Positions 26,182 to 35,412 of a DNA stretch of 64,000 nt are shown here, piece by piece (position 1 is the stretch's first letter; each line of letters opens with the position of its first letter). A program made the position numbers and the translations under genes. The DNA is from Ferruginibacter paludis (GTDB taxonomy: Bacteria; Bacteroidota; Bacteroidia; Chitinophagales; Chitinophagaceae). The stretch is from positions 62,001-126,000 of the forward strand of contig NZ_JAUFQJ010000011.1 in NCBI RefSeq assembly GCF_030409685.1. The letters are read 5' to 3'. The notes beneath the pieces were generated by a model. It ran no database searches, was not told the origin of the DNA, and was given only the letters and a program-made list of their open reading frames with translations.

Positions 26182-27990
26182 ATGGCCGCTATCAGTTTAA
26201 AAGAACGCTTTTCCGCACTCAGTAATCTCCCTTCATTTTTTCAACTTGTGTGGCAAACAAGCAGGTTACTTACGAGTTGCAGTATAGCGCTTCGGGTTAT
26301 AAGATCCGCTATACCCCTGGCCATTTTGTACACCGGGAAATTAATTATCGACGAAGTGGTGTTGCTGACCCATAGCACCACTGCGGTACCACATACTTTT
26401 TTATGGCGGCTGGTGGCAATTGAATTTGGGCTGGCTATTTTATCAGATGCATTAACACGGGCTACCAATCTGGTTGACGGTTTACTGGGCGATCTGTTTA
26501 GTAACTTCACCAGCATCCGGATAATGAAACATGCTGCTACACTGGACCTCGACCAGTTTGAAGATTCCACATTTTACGATAAACTGGAACGGGCCCGCCA
26601 GCAAACTGCAGGGCGCACGATCCTGTTATCGCAGGTATTAGGCCAGGTACAGGACCTGATAACCATGCTCTTCCTTGCCGCAGGACTCGTTGTTTTTAAT
26701 CCCTGGCTGATACTGCTGTTGATTGTTGCCGTGATACCGGCGTTTTTAGGAGAGGCTTATTTCAATGATAAAAATTATTCGCTCAACCGAAGACAAACTC
26801 CTGAGCGGCGGGAACTGGACTATATCAGGTATATCGGGGCAAGTGACGAAACAGCCAAAGAGGTAAAAATATTTAATCTCTCCAATTTTCTTACCGACCG
26901 TTTCCGGCAGTTGTCCAATCAGTTTTATAAGGATAACAAAGCACTATCAGTAAAGCGTTCATTATGGGGAACCATCTTTGCTATTTTGGGCAGCGCCGGC
27001 TATTACGGGGCTTACATTTTTATTATTGCTACTACCATTACGGGCAAACAATCTATTGGTGCATTGACTTTTCTCGCCGGTTCTTTCCGACAGCTGAGGA
27101 GTTTGCTGGAAACCATTCTTTCCCGCTTTACTGCTGTATCCCAGGGTGCTATTTACCTGAAAGATTTTTTTGATTTTTTTGAAATCCAACCTAAAATTAA
27201 ATTGTCCCCTGATGCAAGGCCTTTTCCAAATCCTATACAAACAGGTTTTGTGTTTGAAGATGTAGGGTTTAAATATCATCATTCAGACCGCTGGGCAAAC
27301 CGGCACCTGAGTTTTACGCTCCACGCTGGTGAAAAATTAGCCCTGGTGGGGGAGAATGGGGCAGGCAAAACAACGCTGGTTAAACTCCTGGCAAGATTAT
27401 ATGATCCGACGGAAGGAAGGATATTACTGGATAATCATGACCTGAAAGAATATGACCTTACCGAATTGCGAAAAGAAGTGGGCATTATCTTCCAGGATTA
27501 TATCCGTTACCAGATGACGGTATCACAAAACATCGCGGTCGGCAACATTGCTGAAAAGGAAAACAACGGACTAATTGAACACGCAGCCAAACAAAGCCTG
27601 GCAGACAAAATGGTGCAAAGACTTCCTGGTAAATATGCGCAGGCACTGGGCAAACGGTTTAATCAGGGTGTAGAACTCTCCGGAGGAGAGTGGCAGAAGA
27701 TTGCGCTGGCAAGGGCTTATATGAAAAAAGCGCAGTTACTGATTTTGGATGAACCAACGGCGGCCCTTGACGCAAGAGCCGAATACGAAGTGTTTGAAAG
27801 ATTTACAGAACTAACCCGGGGAAAAACAGCGGTGTTGATATCCCATCGGTTTTCAACAGTACGTATGGCCGACAGAATTCTTGTGCTGGAAAAAGGTCAA
27901 CTGTTGGAGTCTGGTGACCACAATAGCTTGCTAAAAAATAACGGTCGCTATGCCGAACTTTTTAACCTGCAGGCAAAGGGATATCAATAG
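26182..27990 (+). CDS. ABC exporter (fused permease and ATPase)
   Basis: A 602-residue ABC transporter half with an N-terminal six-helix domain (about 1-330) and a C-terminal nucleotide-binding domain: Walker A GENGAGKTT, signature LSGGEWQKIALARA, Walker B LLILDEPTAALDA, and H-loop ISHRFSTVR. It would work as a homodimer exporting lipid, peptide or drug; the substrate is unknown. Monocistronic, with a TAGTTTTA near-match to the -7 element shortly upstream. Confidence 0.92.
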   Translation: MAAISLKERFSALSNLPSFFQLVWQTSRLLTSCSIALRVIRSAIPLAILYTGKLIIDEVVLLTHSTTAVPHTFLWRLVAIEFGLAILSDALTRATNLVDGLLGDLFSNFTSIRIMKHAATLDLDQFEDSTFYDKLERARQQTAGRTILLSQVLGQVQDLITMLFLAAGLVVFNPWLILLLIVAVIPAFLGEAYFNDKNYSLNRRQTPERRELDYIRYIGASDETAKEVKIFNLSNFLTDRFRQLSNQFYKDNKALSVKRSLWGTIFAILGSAGYYGAYIFIIATTITGKQSIGALTFLAGSFRQLRSLLETILSRFTAVSQGAIYLKDFFDFFEIQPKIKLSPDARPFPNPIQTGFVFEDVGFKYHHSDRWANRHLSFTLHAGEKLALVGENGAGKTTLVKLLARLYDPTEGRILLDNHDLKEYDLTELRKEVGIIFQDYIRYQMTVSQNIAVGNIAEKENNGLIEHAAKQSLADKMVQRLPGKYAQALGKRFNQGVELSGGEWQKIALARAYMKKAQLLILDEPTAALDARAEYEVFERFTELTRGKTAVLISHRFSTVRMADRILVLEKGQLLESGDHNSLLKNNGRYAELFNLQAKGYQ

Positions 27991-28012
27991 CTCTTTATGT
28001 AATACACAAACA

Positions 28013-28843
28013 TTAAGCATGTTTATATTTTTCAACAAGTGCGCACACCTCTTTTGCTTCCTTTACATCATGCACCCTTAAAATACCTGCTCCGTTTTCA
28101 AGAGCCAGCGTATTCAAAACAGTGGTTCCATTCAGTGCCTCAGCCGCAGTTGTATTAAGCGTTTTGTATACCGTGCTTTTCCTCGAAAGTCCTGCCAGTA
28201 TTGGTTTATCCAGCATCCTGAAGACATCCAGATGTTTTAGTAAGGTAAAATTTTGTTGTATTGTTTTGGCAAAACCAAAACCAGGGTCAATAATAATATC
28301 CTTAATTCCTGCTTTGGTACATTCTTCTAATTTATGAATAAAAAAATCAAGTACTTCTTTAACAATATCATCATAGGTTGTATACTGCTGCATGGTTTGG
28401 GGAGTCCCCCGCATATGCATACATATGTACGGAACCTGCAGACCTGCTACCGTGGACAACATGGCGGCATCCATATTCCCAGCACTGATGTCATTCACAA
28501 TAACGGCGCCCGCGTTCACAGCAGCAGCGGCTACCTGGCTGTAAAATGTATCGACAGATAAAATAATATCCGGGTATCTTTCAAGTAGCGCATGTATTAC
28601 CGGGAGTACCCTTGCAGTTTCTTCATCTGCTGAAACGGTGCTGCTTCCGGGCCGTGTACTTTGCCCGCCAATATCCAGTATATTGGCGCCTTCACTGATC
28701 ATTTCTGCTGCCACCGCTAGGATAGCTGCTAAACTTTTTTCGGGGTACTGGTCATAAAAAGAATCAGGCGTTGCATTCAGGATCCCCATCACCAGCGGTT
28801 TTTCAATGACCAATAATTTTCCTTTGCAGTTAAGTGTGTACAT
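28013..28843 (-). CDS. folP: Dihydropteroate synthase
   Basis: A 276-residue TIM-barrel enzyme of folate synthesis, joining pterin pyrophosphate with p-aminobenzoate. Signatures are MGILNATPDSFYD, GGQSTRPGS, NDISAG, DPGFGFAKT and GLSRKS. ATG 28843 is chosen; a frame upstream to 28948 overlaps the divergent DUF1599 gene and the promoter. Divergently transcribed from DUF1599 with 55 nt between starts. folB, of the same pathway, lies 30 kb away. Confidence 0.94.
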   Translation of the reverse strand: MYTLNCKGKLLVIEKPLVMGILNATPDSFYDQYPEKSLAAILAVAAEMISEGANILDIGGQSTRPGSSTVSADEETARVLPVIHALLERYPDIILSVDTFYSQVAAAAVNAGAVIVNDISAGNMDAAMLSTVAGLQVPYICMHMRGTPQTMQQYTTYDDIVKEVLDFFIHKLEECTKAGIKDIIIDPGFGFAKTIQQNFTLLKHLDVFRMLDKPILAGLSRKSTVYKTLNTTAAEALNGTTVLNTLALENGAGILRVHDVKEAKEVCALVEKYKHA

Positions 28844-28873
28844 CAGGCAGAAACAAGTATTTTTGACAATTAA

Positions 28874-28881
28874 CAAAAGTA
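28874..28881 (-). promoter_or_regulatory. folP: -7 promoter element TACTTTTG of folP
   Basis: An exact TAnnTTTG match on the minus strand, 30 nt before the folP ATG, in the short divergent region shared with DUF1599. Confidence 0.55.
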
Positions 28882-28898
28882 GATACATTCCGCAAACA

Positions 28899-29447
28899 AT
28901 GAACACAAACGAGCAGTACGACGAAGCGATAAAAACATGCGAGGACATTTTTTTAAAGAAAACAAAAGACTATGGCACATCATGGCGGGTTTACCGTACC
29001 ATTTCAGTAGTCGATCAGATTTATATAAAGGCCAAACGCATCCGCACTATACAGGAAAAAGGGGAGCAGAAAATAGGCGATGATATTTTAAGTGAATTCA
29101 AAGGGATATTAAACTATGCTGTGATTGGTTTAATTCAGCTTGACAAACAAACTGATGAAACAGAAGATCTCCCTTTGGAAGAAGTTGCTAAATTATACGA
29201 TCAGAAAATAGCTATAGCAAAAAAGTTGATGCAGGACAAAAATCATGACTATGGAGAAGCCTGGAGGGAAATGAGCCAGGAAAGTTTTGCAGACCTTATA
29301 CTGACAAAGCTGTTGCGCATCAAACAAATTTTATTGAACAAAGGGGCCACCATCATGAGTGAAGGTATTGATGCCAATTATTATGACATTATGAACTATG
29401 CCGTTTTTGCCATGATATTGATTGAAGAGGGAAAACATTCAAGATAA
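28899..29447 (+). CDS. DUF1599 domain protein
   Basis: A 182-residue cytoplasmic protein made of two similar halves: FLKKTKDYGTSWRVYR with ILNYAVIGLIQL, and LMQDKNHDYGEAWREM with IMNYAVFAMILI. The duplicated DYG.(S/A)WR motif is the DUF1599 hallmark. The fold is suspected to be nucleotide-pyrophosphohydrolase-like, but no reaction is established. It is the first gene of a rightward operon with the DoxX and permease genes and shares its upstream region with folP. Confidence 0.88.
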   Translation: MNTNEQYDEAIKTCEDIFLKKTKDYGTSWRVYRTISVVDQIYIKAKRIRTIQEKGEQKIGDDILSEFKGILNYAVIGLIQLDKQTDETEDLPLEEVAKLYDQKIAIAKKLMQDKNHDYGEAWREMSQESFADLILTKLLRIKQILLNKGATIMSEGIDANYYDIMNYAVFAMILIEEGKHSR

Positions 29448-29495
29448 TCCGTGCGGAAAATAATCGGGTTGACTGTAAGCAATTAAAAAGGAAGT

Positions 29496-30614
29496 ATGAA
29501 AATTAGTGTAACTATTGCAAGAATTATTGTAGGTGTTTTATTTATTTTTTCTGGCCTTGTAAAAGCCATCGACCCGTTGGGATTGACCTACAAGATGCAG
29601 GAATTTTTTGAAGTGTGGGGCAGGGAAGGCTACGCAACCATTATAATGAACTGGATGTACAATCATTCCTTTTTATTTTCTATTATAATGATTGCATTGG
29701 AAGTAGTACTTGGTGTGGCTTTGTTGGCAGGCTTTTACAAAAAGCTAACATTGCGGCTTTTATTGTGGTTAATGATCTTCTTTACTTTTTTAACCAGTTA
29801 CGTGCTATTTAGTGGTAAAATTGCTACCTGTGGCTGCTTTGGCGATTGCATTCCGCTTACTCCCATCCAGACTTTTACAAAAGATATCATCCTGCTGCTG
29901 CTTATCATTTTTCTTTTATTCAAACAACAATACATCCTTCCTGTTGGCAAAGGTTTTTTACCGCTGGTACTTGTGCTGTTAAGTATTATGGGCGTATCCA
30001 TGCTGCAAATGCATGTATTGCAACATTTACCTTTAACTGATTGCCTGCCTTATAAAAAGGGAAATAATTTACTGGAATTAAGGAAGATGCCCCCTAATGC
30101 AATACCCGACCAGTTTGAATATATTTTTGTGTATCAAAAAGATGGTGTTAAGAAAGAATTTACTCCTGACAAACTTCCCGATAGTACCTGGACGTATGCA
30201 GACCGCAAGCAAACCCTGATAAAAAAGGGATCCAACAATGTTCCTAAAATTAATGATTTCTCTTTAACGGATACAACTGGTGCGGATGTTACAGAAAGCG
30301 TGCTTGGTCAAGAAGGAGAGTACTATCTTTTCTTTTTAAAAGAACTGGATGAAGGCAGTTCCAAATGGTCGGGAGATTTTACTGCGCTATGGCAAAAATC
30401 AAAACAACAAAAAAGACCGCTATATATTGTAACGGCTGATAAAGATAAAGCCACTGTATTTTTTAATACCAATAACAACGGCATCCCGATTTTGACTTGT
30501 GATGCCACCGCCATAAAAACTGCAGCCCGGGCCAACCCAACTTTGTTTTTAATGAAAGGGCCGGTCGTACAAAATAAATGGAGCTGGGCCGATATTAAAG
30601 AGGCGTTAAAGTAA
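29496..30614 (+). CDS. DoxX/MauE-type membrane protein with thioredoxin-like tail (BT_3928 family)
   Basis: A 372-residue protein. The first 170 residues contain four hydrophobic helices and the motif TCGCFGDCIPL, as in DoxX/MauE-like oxidase-associated proteins. The C-terminal part (about 250-372, NDFSLTDTTG onward) is thioredoxin-like but has no CxxC. This two-part form is known in Bacteroidota as the BT_3928 family. It may handle disulfides or quinones at the inner membrane; this is inference. In many relatives tpiA follows, but here an ABC permease does. Confidence 0.85.
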   Translation: MKISVTIARIIVGVLFIFSGLVKAIDPLGLTYKMQEFFEVWGREGYATIIMNWMYNHSFLFSIIMIALEVVLGVALLAGFYKKLTLRLLLWLMIFFTFLTSYVLFSGKIATCGCFGDCIPLTPIQTFTKDIILLLLIIFLLFKQQYILPVGKGFLPLVLVLLSIMGVSMLQMHVLQHLPLTDCLPYKKGNNLLELRKMPPNAIPDQFEYIFVYQKDGVKKEFTPDKLPDSTWTYADRKQTLIKKGSNNVPKINDFSLTDTTGADVTESVLGQEGEYYLFFLKELDEGSSKWSGDFTALWQKSKQQKRPLYIVTADKDKATVFFNTNNNGIPILTCDATAIKTAARANPTLFLMKGPVVQNKWSWADIKEALK

Positions 30615-30655
30615 CATGATGTTGCTTTAACAAGCCAAAGCATCAGGCAATTTTA

Positions 30656-31726
30656 TTGTCCGCAAAAGATAATTCATTTTATTTGAAACACCTTGTAACG
30701 AAAACGGTTTATTCCTCCCTTATACTGCTGGGTATTGTGGTGCTGGTGTTTTTTATGTTCCAGGGTTTTGGCGATCCGGCAAGGCTGATCGTTGGCCAAA
30801 CCGGTGATAAAAAAACAATGGATAACATCCGTAAAGATCTTTACCTGGACCAGCCCAAATGGAAACAATTTTTTTTGTATCTTAATGATGTAAGCCCGCT
30901 TTGCGTGCATACTGCAGCGGATATAAAAAAGAAAGAATTAAAGGGATTTTTTTTAGGAACTAACACCAAAATAGGAGTGAAGATTCCTTACCTGCGCACA
31001 AGTTATCAAACAAAGAAAAAAGTGGGCACGGTATTAATGGAAGCATTACCCGGCACTTTATTACTCGCCGTAACCGCGATGCTTTTTGCAACATTCACCG
31101 GTATTTTACTGGGCGTTGTTGCAGCAGTAAAAAAAGGTACCTGGCTGGACACGTCTGCGTTGGTAGCGAGTATTGCAGGTATTTCAGCGCCTTCTTTTTT
31201 TATGGCCATTATCATAGCCTATTTATTTGGTGTTGTGTTGCACCCTTTTACCGGTCTAAACTTAACCGGTAGCTGGTTTGAAGTGGATGAAGTTACCGGA
31301 GAAAAATACATTACCCTTAAAAACTTAATTCTTCCGGCGTTTACATTGGGTATCCGTCCGCTGGCCATTATAACCCAACTCACACGCAGCAGTATGCTGG
31401 ATGTATTATCGCAGGATTATATCCGCACAGCTTATGCAAAGGGGCTAAGCAAGAGAACAATCATTTTTAAACATGCGCTTCGCAATGCGCTGAACCCGGT
31501 AATAACAGCTATAACCGGATGGTTTGCCGAATTATTGGCAGGCGCTTTTTTTGTGGAATATATTTTTGGTTGGCAGGGTATTGGAAAGATAACAGTAGAT
31601 GCGCTGGAAAAATTGGACTATCCGGTAGTAATGGGATCTGTACTGGTAAGCGCTTGTATTTTTATTGTAATCAATATTTTTGCGGATATTTTGTATGCCG
31701 TTGCAGACCCAAGAATGCGGACTTAA
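30656..31726 (+). CDS. ABC transporter permease, DppB/OppB type
   Basis: A 356-residue inner-membrane permease of the peptide/nickel type. The family stretch AYAKGLSKRTIIFKHALRNAL (cited from its core YAKGLSKRTI and HALRNALNPV) includes the EAA-like loop, and GAFFVEYIFGWQGIG precedes the last helices. An added periplasmic insert of about 60 residues sits near 70-125. No ATG is available; the reading opens with TTG at 30656, 42 nt after the DoxX gene. No partner permease, ATPase or binding protein is adjacent. Confidence 0.88.
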   Translation: MSAKDNSFYLKHLVTKTVYSSLILLGIVVLVFFMFQGFGDPARLIVGQTGDKKTMDNIRKDLYLDQPKWKQFFLYLNDVSPLCVHTAADIKKKELKGFFLGTNTKIGVKIPYLRTSYQTKKKVGTVLMEALPGTLLLAVTAMLFATFTGILLGVVAAVKKGTWLDTSALVASIAGISAPSFFMAIIIAYLFGVVLHPFTGLNLTGSWFEVDEVTGEKYITLKNLILPAFTLGIRPLAIITQLTRSSMLDVLSQDYIRTAYAKGLSKRTIIFKHALRNALNPVITAITGWFAELLAGAFFVEYIFGWQGIGKITVDALEKLDYPVVMGSVLVSACIFIVINIFADILYAVADPRMRT

Positions 31727-31738
31727 GGATCGGATTGG

Positions 31739-32020
31739 TTATTTAATTACAACGTCGTTAATCACTTTTTCGCCCAGGGCTTCATTGACTCTTTCTATAA
31801 TCTTTTCTTTTTGGTACAGTAACTCATGCTTTAACTGGGCCACCGTGCTACTGATAAATAAAGTCTGATTGACAATCTGAATTTGATCGGTGTATTTAGC
31901 AATTGTTTTACCCATAATTTGCTCCCACACATCCTCTATTCTTAAAGCCTGGATACCGCTTTTTAAACGGCTTTGTTTTAAAAACTGCTGAATCGCATCC
32001 TGCATCGAAAATTCGCCCAT
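31739..32020 (-). CDS. DUF721 (DciA-like) protein
   Basis: A 93-residue protein of the DUF721 family, related to DciA, the bacterial loader of the DnaB replicative helicase. The pattern VWEQIMGKTIAKYTDQIQI and an FISSTVAQLKHELLYQK stretch are the family core. It lies 105 nt downstream of recF on the same strand; DUF721 next to recF is a common replication-region pairing. The start codon is 4 nt after a TATCTTTG promoter element. Confidence 0.88.
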   Translation of the reverse strand: MGEFSMQDAIQQFLKQSRLKSGIQALRIEDVWEQIMGKTIAKYTDQIQIVNQTLFISSTVAQLKHELLYQKEKIIERVNEALGEKVINDVVIK

Positions 32021-32024
32021 ACGG

Positions 32025-32032
32025 CAAAGATA
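32025..32032 (-). promoter_or_regulatory. -7 element TATCTTTG, 4 nt before DUF721 start
   Basis: An exact TAnnTTTG match on the minus strand followed by CCGT and ATG. It predicts a leaderless or nearly leaderless mRNA separate from recF. Confidence 0.6.
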
Positions 32033-32125
32033 ATACTATGGAGATTGCTGCTGTTTGATTTTTGGCAGGTTATTGTTTTATTGGATAAGCGCTGCTATTT
32101 TTAACAGGTCTACAAATTTTTGTTA

Positions 32126-33262
32126 CTACAATTCAATAACCTGGCAATTACTTTGTAATCCTTCAAAAGCCCGTTGCAGTCTTTCTTTATGCGTATCAGT
32201 AATAAAAACCTGTCCGCTGTTTTTATTGCAAACCCAGTGCAACAAATTCTGCATCCGGGTTTCATCTAATTTTTCAAAAACATCATCCAATAACAGCAGG
32301 GGGGCAAAGCCTTTATTTAGTTTCAGTAATTCAAATTCCGCCAGTTTTAAGGCAAACAATAAACTCTTTCTTTGTCCCTGCGATGCGGTTGTTTTAAAAA
32401 CCTGCCCGTTTAACTGTATAGTCAAATCATCTTTATGAATTCCGCCGTTGCTGCGTTGCAAAATAAAATCTTTCTGACGGAATTGATTTAACACAGCAAA
32501 AAAATCGTTGTCATTCAGCTGGCTTTCATAATGCAGGTCAACCACTTCGGTATTGTTCGCAATCTGTTTATAAAATTGCTGCACCAACGGAATCAACTGC
32601 AGAGTAAATTCTGTTCTCTTTTGATAAATGTATTTGCCGGGTTGCACCAGTTGTTCATCCAGCACCTCCAGCAGCGTCCAGTCTGTCTTACCCTGTTCTG
32701 CAAATTTCTTCAGCAGGCTATTGCGTTGTTGCAATACTTTGTTGTAAATAATCAGTTGCTGCAGGTATTCAGCATTCATCTGACTAATGACTGTATCCAT
32801 AAACCGCCGGCGCTCTTCACTTCCGCCGGTTATCATTTCTACATCATCCGGCGCTATTATTACGCACGGGAACTTGCCGATGTGTTCAGAAAATTTGGTG
32901 TAGAGTACACCATTTAGCAAGAGTTCTTTTTTCCCAAGGCCCCTGAACACACATACAATGGAATTGGAAGAATTTCTGTCGGCGCCTGCAACGGTATTTT
33001 CATCAACAGGTGATTTCAGGTCAGAAACTGCCGGAGCGGTTATACCTTCCAGCCGGAATCCGTCAGCTGTAAAAGAAATATTCAGGCTGTCAGTTTTTGT
33101 GAAATAACTTTTCGTAAAACAGAGATAATAAATGGCATCCAGCAGATTTGTTTTTCCACGGCCATTCAGGCCACATATGCCAATGACCCTTTCTGTAAAA
33201 TTGAAAGTGGAAAAATCGTAATTCTTAAATTGTGTGATGGTTATTTTTGAAAGCCTGAACAT
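32126..33262 (-). CDS. recF: DNA replication and repair protein RecF
   Basis: A 378-residue SMC-like ATPase that helps load RecA at gapped DNA. Walker A is GLNGRGKTNLLDA, the signature-like region is ASQGQRKSLLFALKLAE, and Walker B is LLLDDVFEKLD. ATG 33262 (MFRLSKITITQFKNY) matches the canonical N-terminus; a frame extending to 33325 is not needed. DnaA, DnaN and GyrB, often nearby in other bacteria, are absent from this window. Confidence 0.95.
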   Translation of the reverse strand: MFRLSKITITQFKNYDFSTFNFTERVIGICGLNGRGKTNLLDAIYYLCFTKSYFTKTDSLNISFTADGFRLEGITAPAVSDLKSPVDENTVAGADRNSSNSIVCVFRGLGKKELLLNGVLYTKFSEHIGKFPCVIIAPDDVEMITGGSEERRRFMDTVISQMNAEYLQQLIIYNKVLQQRNSLLKKFAEQGKTDWTLLEVLDEQLVQPGKYIYQKRTEFTLQLIPLVQQFYKQIANNTEVVDLHYESQLNDNDFFAVLNQFRQKDFILQRSNGGIHKDDLTIQLNGQVFKTTASQGQRKSLLFALKLAEFELLKLNKGFAPLLLLDDVFEKLDETRMQNLLHWVCNKNSGQVFITDTHKERLQRAFEGLQSNCQVIEL

Positions 33263-33609
33263 GCGGTTGCAAGATAAATGAAAAGATGTAGCGTTTATCG
33301 ATGATAAAATAAACTCACTTGCCAATTGAGTCAGATGACATTATGAAATCATCTTAAATGAAAGTGATGATTTGCCAATTGTGATTGAAATATTATAACT
33401 GCGTAGTGCTAGTATCTATACAGCACTGTTATCCTCACTTTATTTAAATCTTTAATGATAATATATTTATAAGATTTCAAGTTTCAAAAGATATAACAGC
33501 TTGAAAATATAACAATTAAAGCCTTAAAATTCTTCCAAAAACGGCTTCTTTTTAGCTTGTTTAATTTATTAATTTCTCCCTTATCTTTGCAGCCTAAAAT
33601 TATAACCCA
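33263..33609. other. Divergent intergenic region recF/pdhA
   Basis: This 347-bp AT-rich stretch carries the pdhA promoter at its right end. I see no gene or hairpin in the rest. Confidence 0.5.
33557..33589 (+). promoter_or_regulatory. pdhA: pdhA promoter (TTG and TATCTTTG)
   Basis: TTG at 33557-33559 and TATCTTTG at 33582-33589 with 22 nt between fit the Bacteroidota -33/-7 arrangement. The pdhA start follows 20 nt later. Confidence 0.65.
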
Positions 33610-34602
33610 TTGGCTACAAAGTTTTCAAAAGAAACCTACCTGTACTGGTACGAACTAATGCTTTTATTGCGCCGTTTTGAGGAAAAGACCGGCCAGTTGT
33701 ATGGAATGCAAAAAATTCGCGGCTTCTGTCATTTATATATTGGCCAGGAAGCTGTAGCTGCGGGCTGTATGACAGCAACCAATGCTGAAGATAAATTTAT
33801 CACCGCTTACCGTTGTCATGCACTGGCTATCGCAAAGGGCGTTACACCAAGAGCTACCATGGCTGAATTGTATGGAAAAGCAACAGGGTGCAGTAAAGGT
33901 AAGGGTGGAAGCATGCACATTTTTGGTGTGGATGTTGGCTTTTTTGGTGGTCACGGAATTGTAGGCGCACAGATAGGAACAGGGGCAGGGTTGGCATTTG
34001 CTGAAAAATACCGTGGTACAAACAATGTGGCACTTTGTTTTTTTGGTGATGGTGCCGCACGCCAGGGTATGTTGCATGAAACATTTAATATGGCCATGTT
34101 GTGGAAACTGCCGGTAGTATTTATTTGCGAAAATAACAACTATGCAATGGGTACGTCCGTTGCCCGTACCAGCAATGTACTGGACTTATATAAACTGGCC
34201 GATGCCTATGATATGCCTGGCGACAGCGTAGATGGTATGAGTCCTGAAGAAGTACACAATGCGGTATTAAGGGCAGTAAACCGTGCAAGGGAAAAAGGCG
34301 GTCCCACTTTACTTGAAATTAAAACATACCGCTATAAAGGACACAGTATGAGCGATCCGCAAAAATACCGTACCAAAGACGAAGTGGAAGAATATAAAGA
34401 CAGGGATCCTATTGACCATGTTTTGAAAGTATTAAAAGAGCAGTACAAATTAACTGAAGAAGACATTGAAGTAATTAACGAACGCGTAAAGGTGCAGGTT
34501 GAAGACAGTGTGCAATTTGCAGAAGAAAGTCCCTGGCCAAACGATGATGAATTGCTGAAAGATGTGTACATACAGCAGGATTATCCTTTTATAACCGACT
34601 AA
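33610..34602 (+). CDS. pdhA: Pyruvate dehydrogenase E1 component, alpha subunit
   Basis: A 330-residue thiamine-diphosphate enzyme subunit that, with E1 beta, decarboxylates pyruvate. The ThDP/Mg motif GDGAARQGMLHETFNMAMLW (cited core GDGAARQG) and NNYAMGT are present, as are the phosphorylation-loop-like YRYKGHSMSDPQKYR stretch. The frame opens with TTG at 33610; no in-frame ATG precedes it. E1 beta and E2 genes are not adjacent. It begins a rightward gene group with a TPR protein and ribH. Confidence 0.93.
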   Translation: MATKFSKETYLYWYELMLLLRRFEEKTGQLYGMQKIRGFCHLYIGQEAVAAGCMTATNAEDKFITAYRCHALAIAKGVTPRATMAELYGKATGCSKGKGGSMHIFGVDVGFFGGHGIVGAQIGTGAGLAFAEKYRGTNNVALCFFGDGAARQGMLHETFNMAMLWKLPVVFICENNNYAMGTSVARTSNVLDLYKLADAYDMPGDSVDGMSPEEVHNAVLRAVNRAREKGGPTLLEIKTYRYKGHSMSDPQKYRTKDEVEEYKDRDPIDHVLKVLKEQYKLTEEDIEVINERVKVQVEDSVQFAEESPWPNDDELLKDVYIQQDYPFITD

Positions 34603-34683
34603 TTTTAACCGCAGGAAATAATCCGCTGGCGTTGTTTCCGTTTAATTCCAATCAATTTACCAGCGTTAAAACAACTACAAAAA

Positions 34684-35406
34684 ATGGCAGAGAAGCAAGT
34701 TACAGTTCCCGAAGTGGAGACGAATGAAATTGTTGAAAAAGCAAAGGGCTTTTGGGCCAAATTCAGCAAACCAATTATTTATGTTGGCGGTGCAATTATT
34801 TTGATTGCGGGAGGATGGCTTGGTTATAAGAACTTAGTACTGGTTCCAAATGAAACAAAATCAGCAGAACAAATTTTTCCCGCTGAGCAGTTGTTTGATA
34901 AAATGACGCAGCTTGGATTTAATAAAGATTCTATCGGCATCGTGTTAAACGGCGGCAACGGTATAACGGGTGTGTTAAAAGTAGCAGGGAATTATAGCGG
35001 CACAGCTGCTGGTAAAAGAGCCCATTTTATAGCAGGCGCTTGTTACCTGCATAATAAAGATTTCAACAACGCGGTTAAACACCTAAAAGAATTTTCTACC
35101 AGTAGTAAACAGCCGCAAAGTGCCTGTTACAGGATGCTGGGCGACGCCTACTCCGAATTAAAACAAAATGACGAGGCGTTGAACTATTATAAAAAAGCGA
35201 TTGATGTAGCTGATGCAAAAGATGAATCTACCCGATTTTTATCTTTATCAAGAGCGGCTTTATTTTGCGAGGCAACTGGCAAAACAAAAGAAGCAATTGA
35301 TTTTTATCAGCAGATAAAAGATGAGATCACACCTGCTTTTTTAAGAGATAACAGGATTGATTTTCCGGTTGAAAAATACCTTGCGCGGTTAGGGGTTACT
35401 AAATAA
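34684..35406 (+). CDS. Membrane-anchored tetratricopeptide-repeat protein
   Basis: A 240-residue protein with a cytoplasmic N-terminus, one transmembrane helix (about 31-52, PIIYVGGAIILIAGGWLGY) and a periplasmic TPR region (for example ACYRMLGDAYSELKQNDEAL). The topology resembles YfgM/TPR_21 proteins, which act with periplasmic chaperones. It lies 6 nt upstream of ribH and is probably co-transcribed. Confidence 0.85.
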   Translation: MAEKQVTVPEVETNEIVEKAKGFWAKFSKPIIYVGGAIILIAGGWLGYKNLVLVPNETKSAEQIFPAEQLFDKMTQLGFNKDSIGIVLNGGNGITGVLKVAGNYSGTAAGKRAHFIAGACYLHNKDFNNAVKHLKEFSTSSKQPQSACYRMLGDAYSELKQNDEALNYYKKAIDVADAKDESTRFLSLSRAALFCEATGKTKEAIDFYQQIKDEITPAFLRDNRIDFPVEKYLARLGVTK

Positions 35407-35412
35407 TTACAT

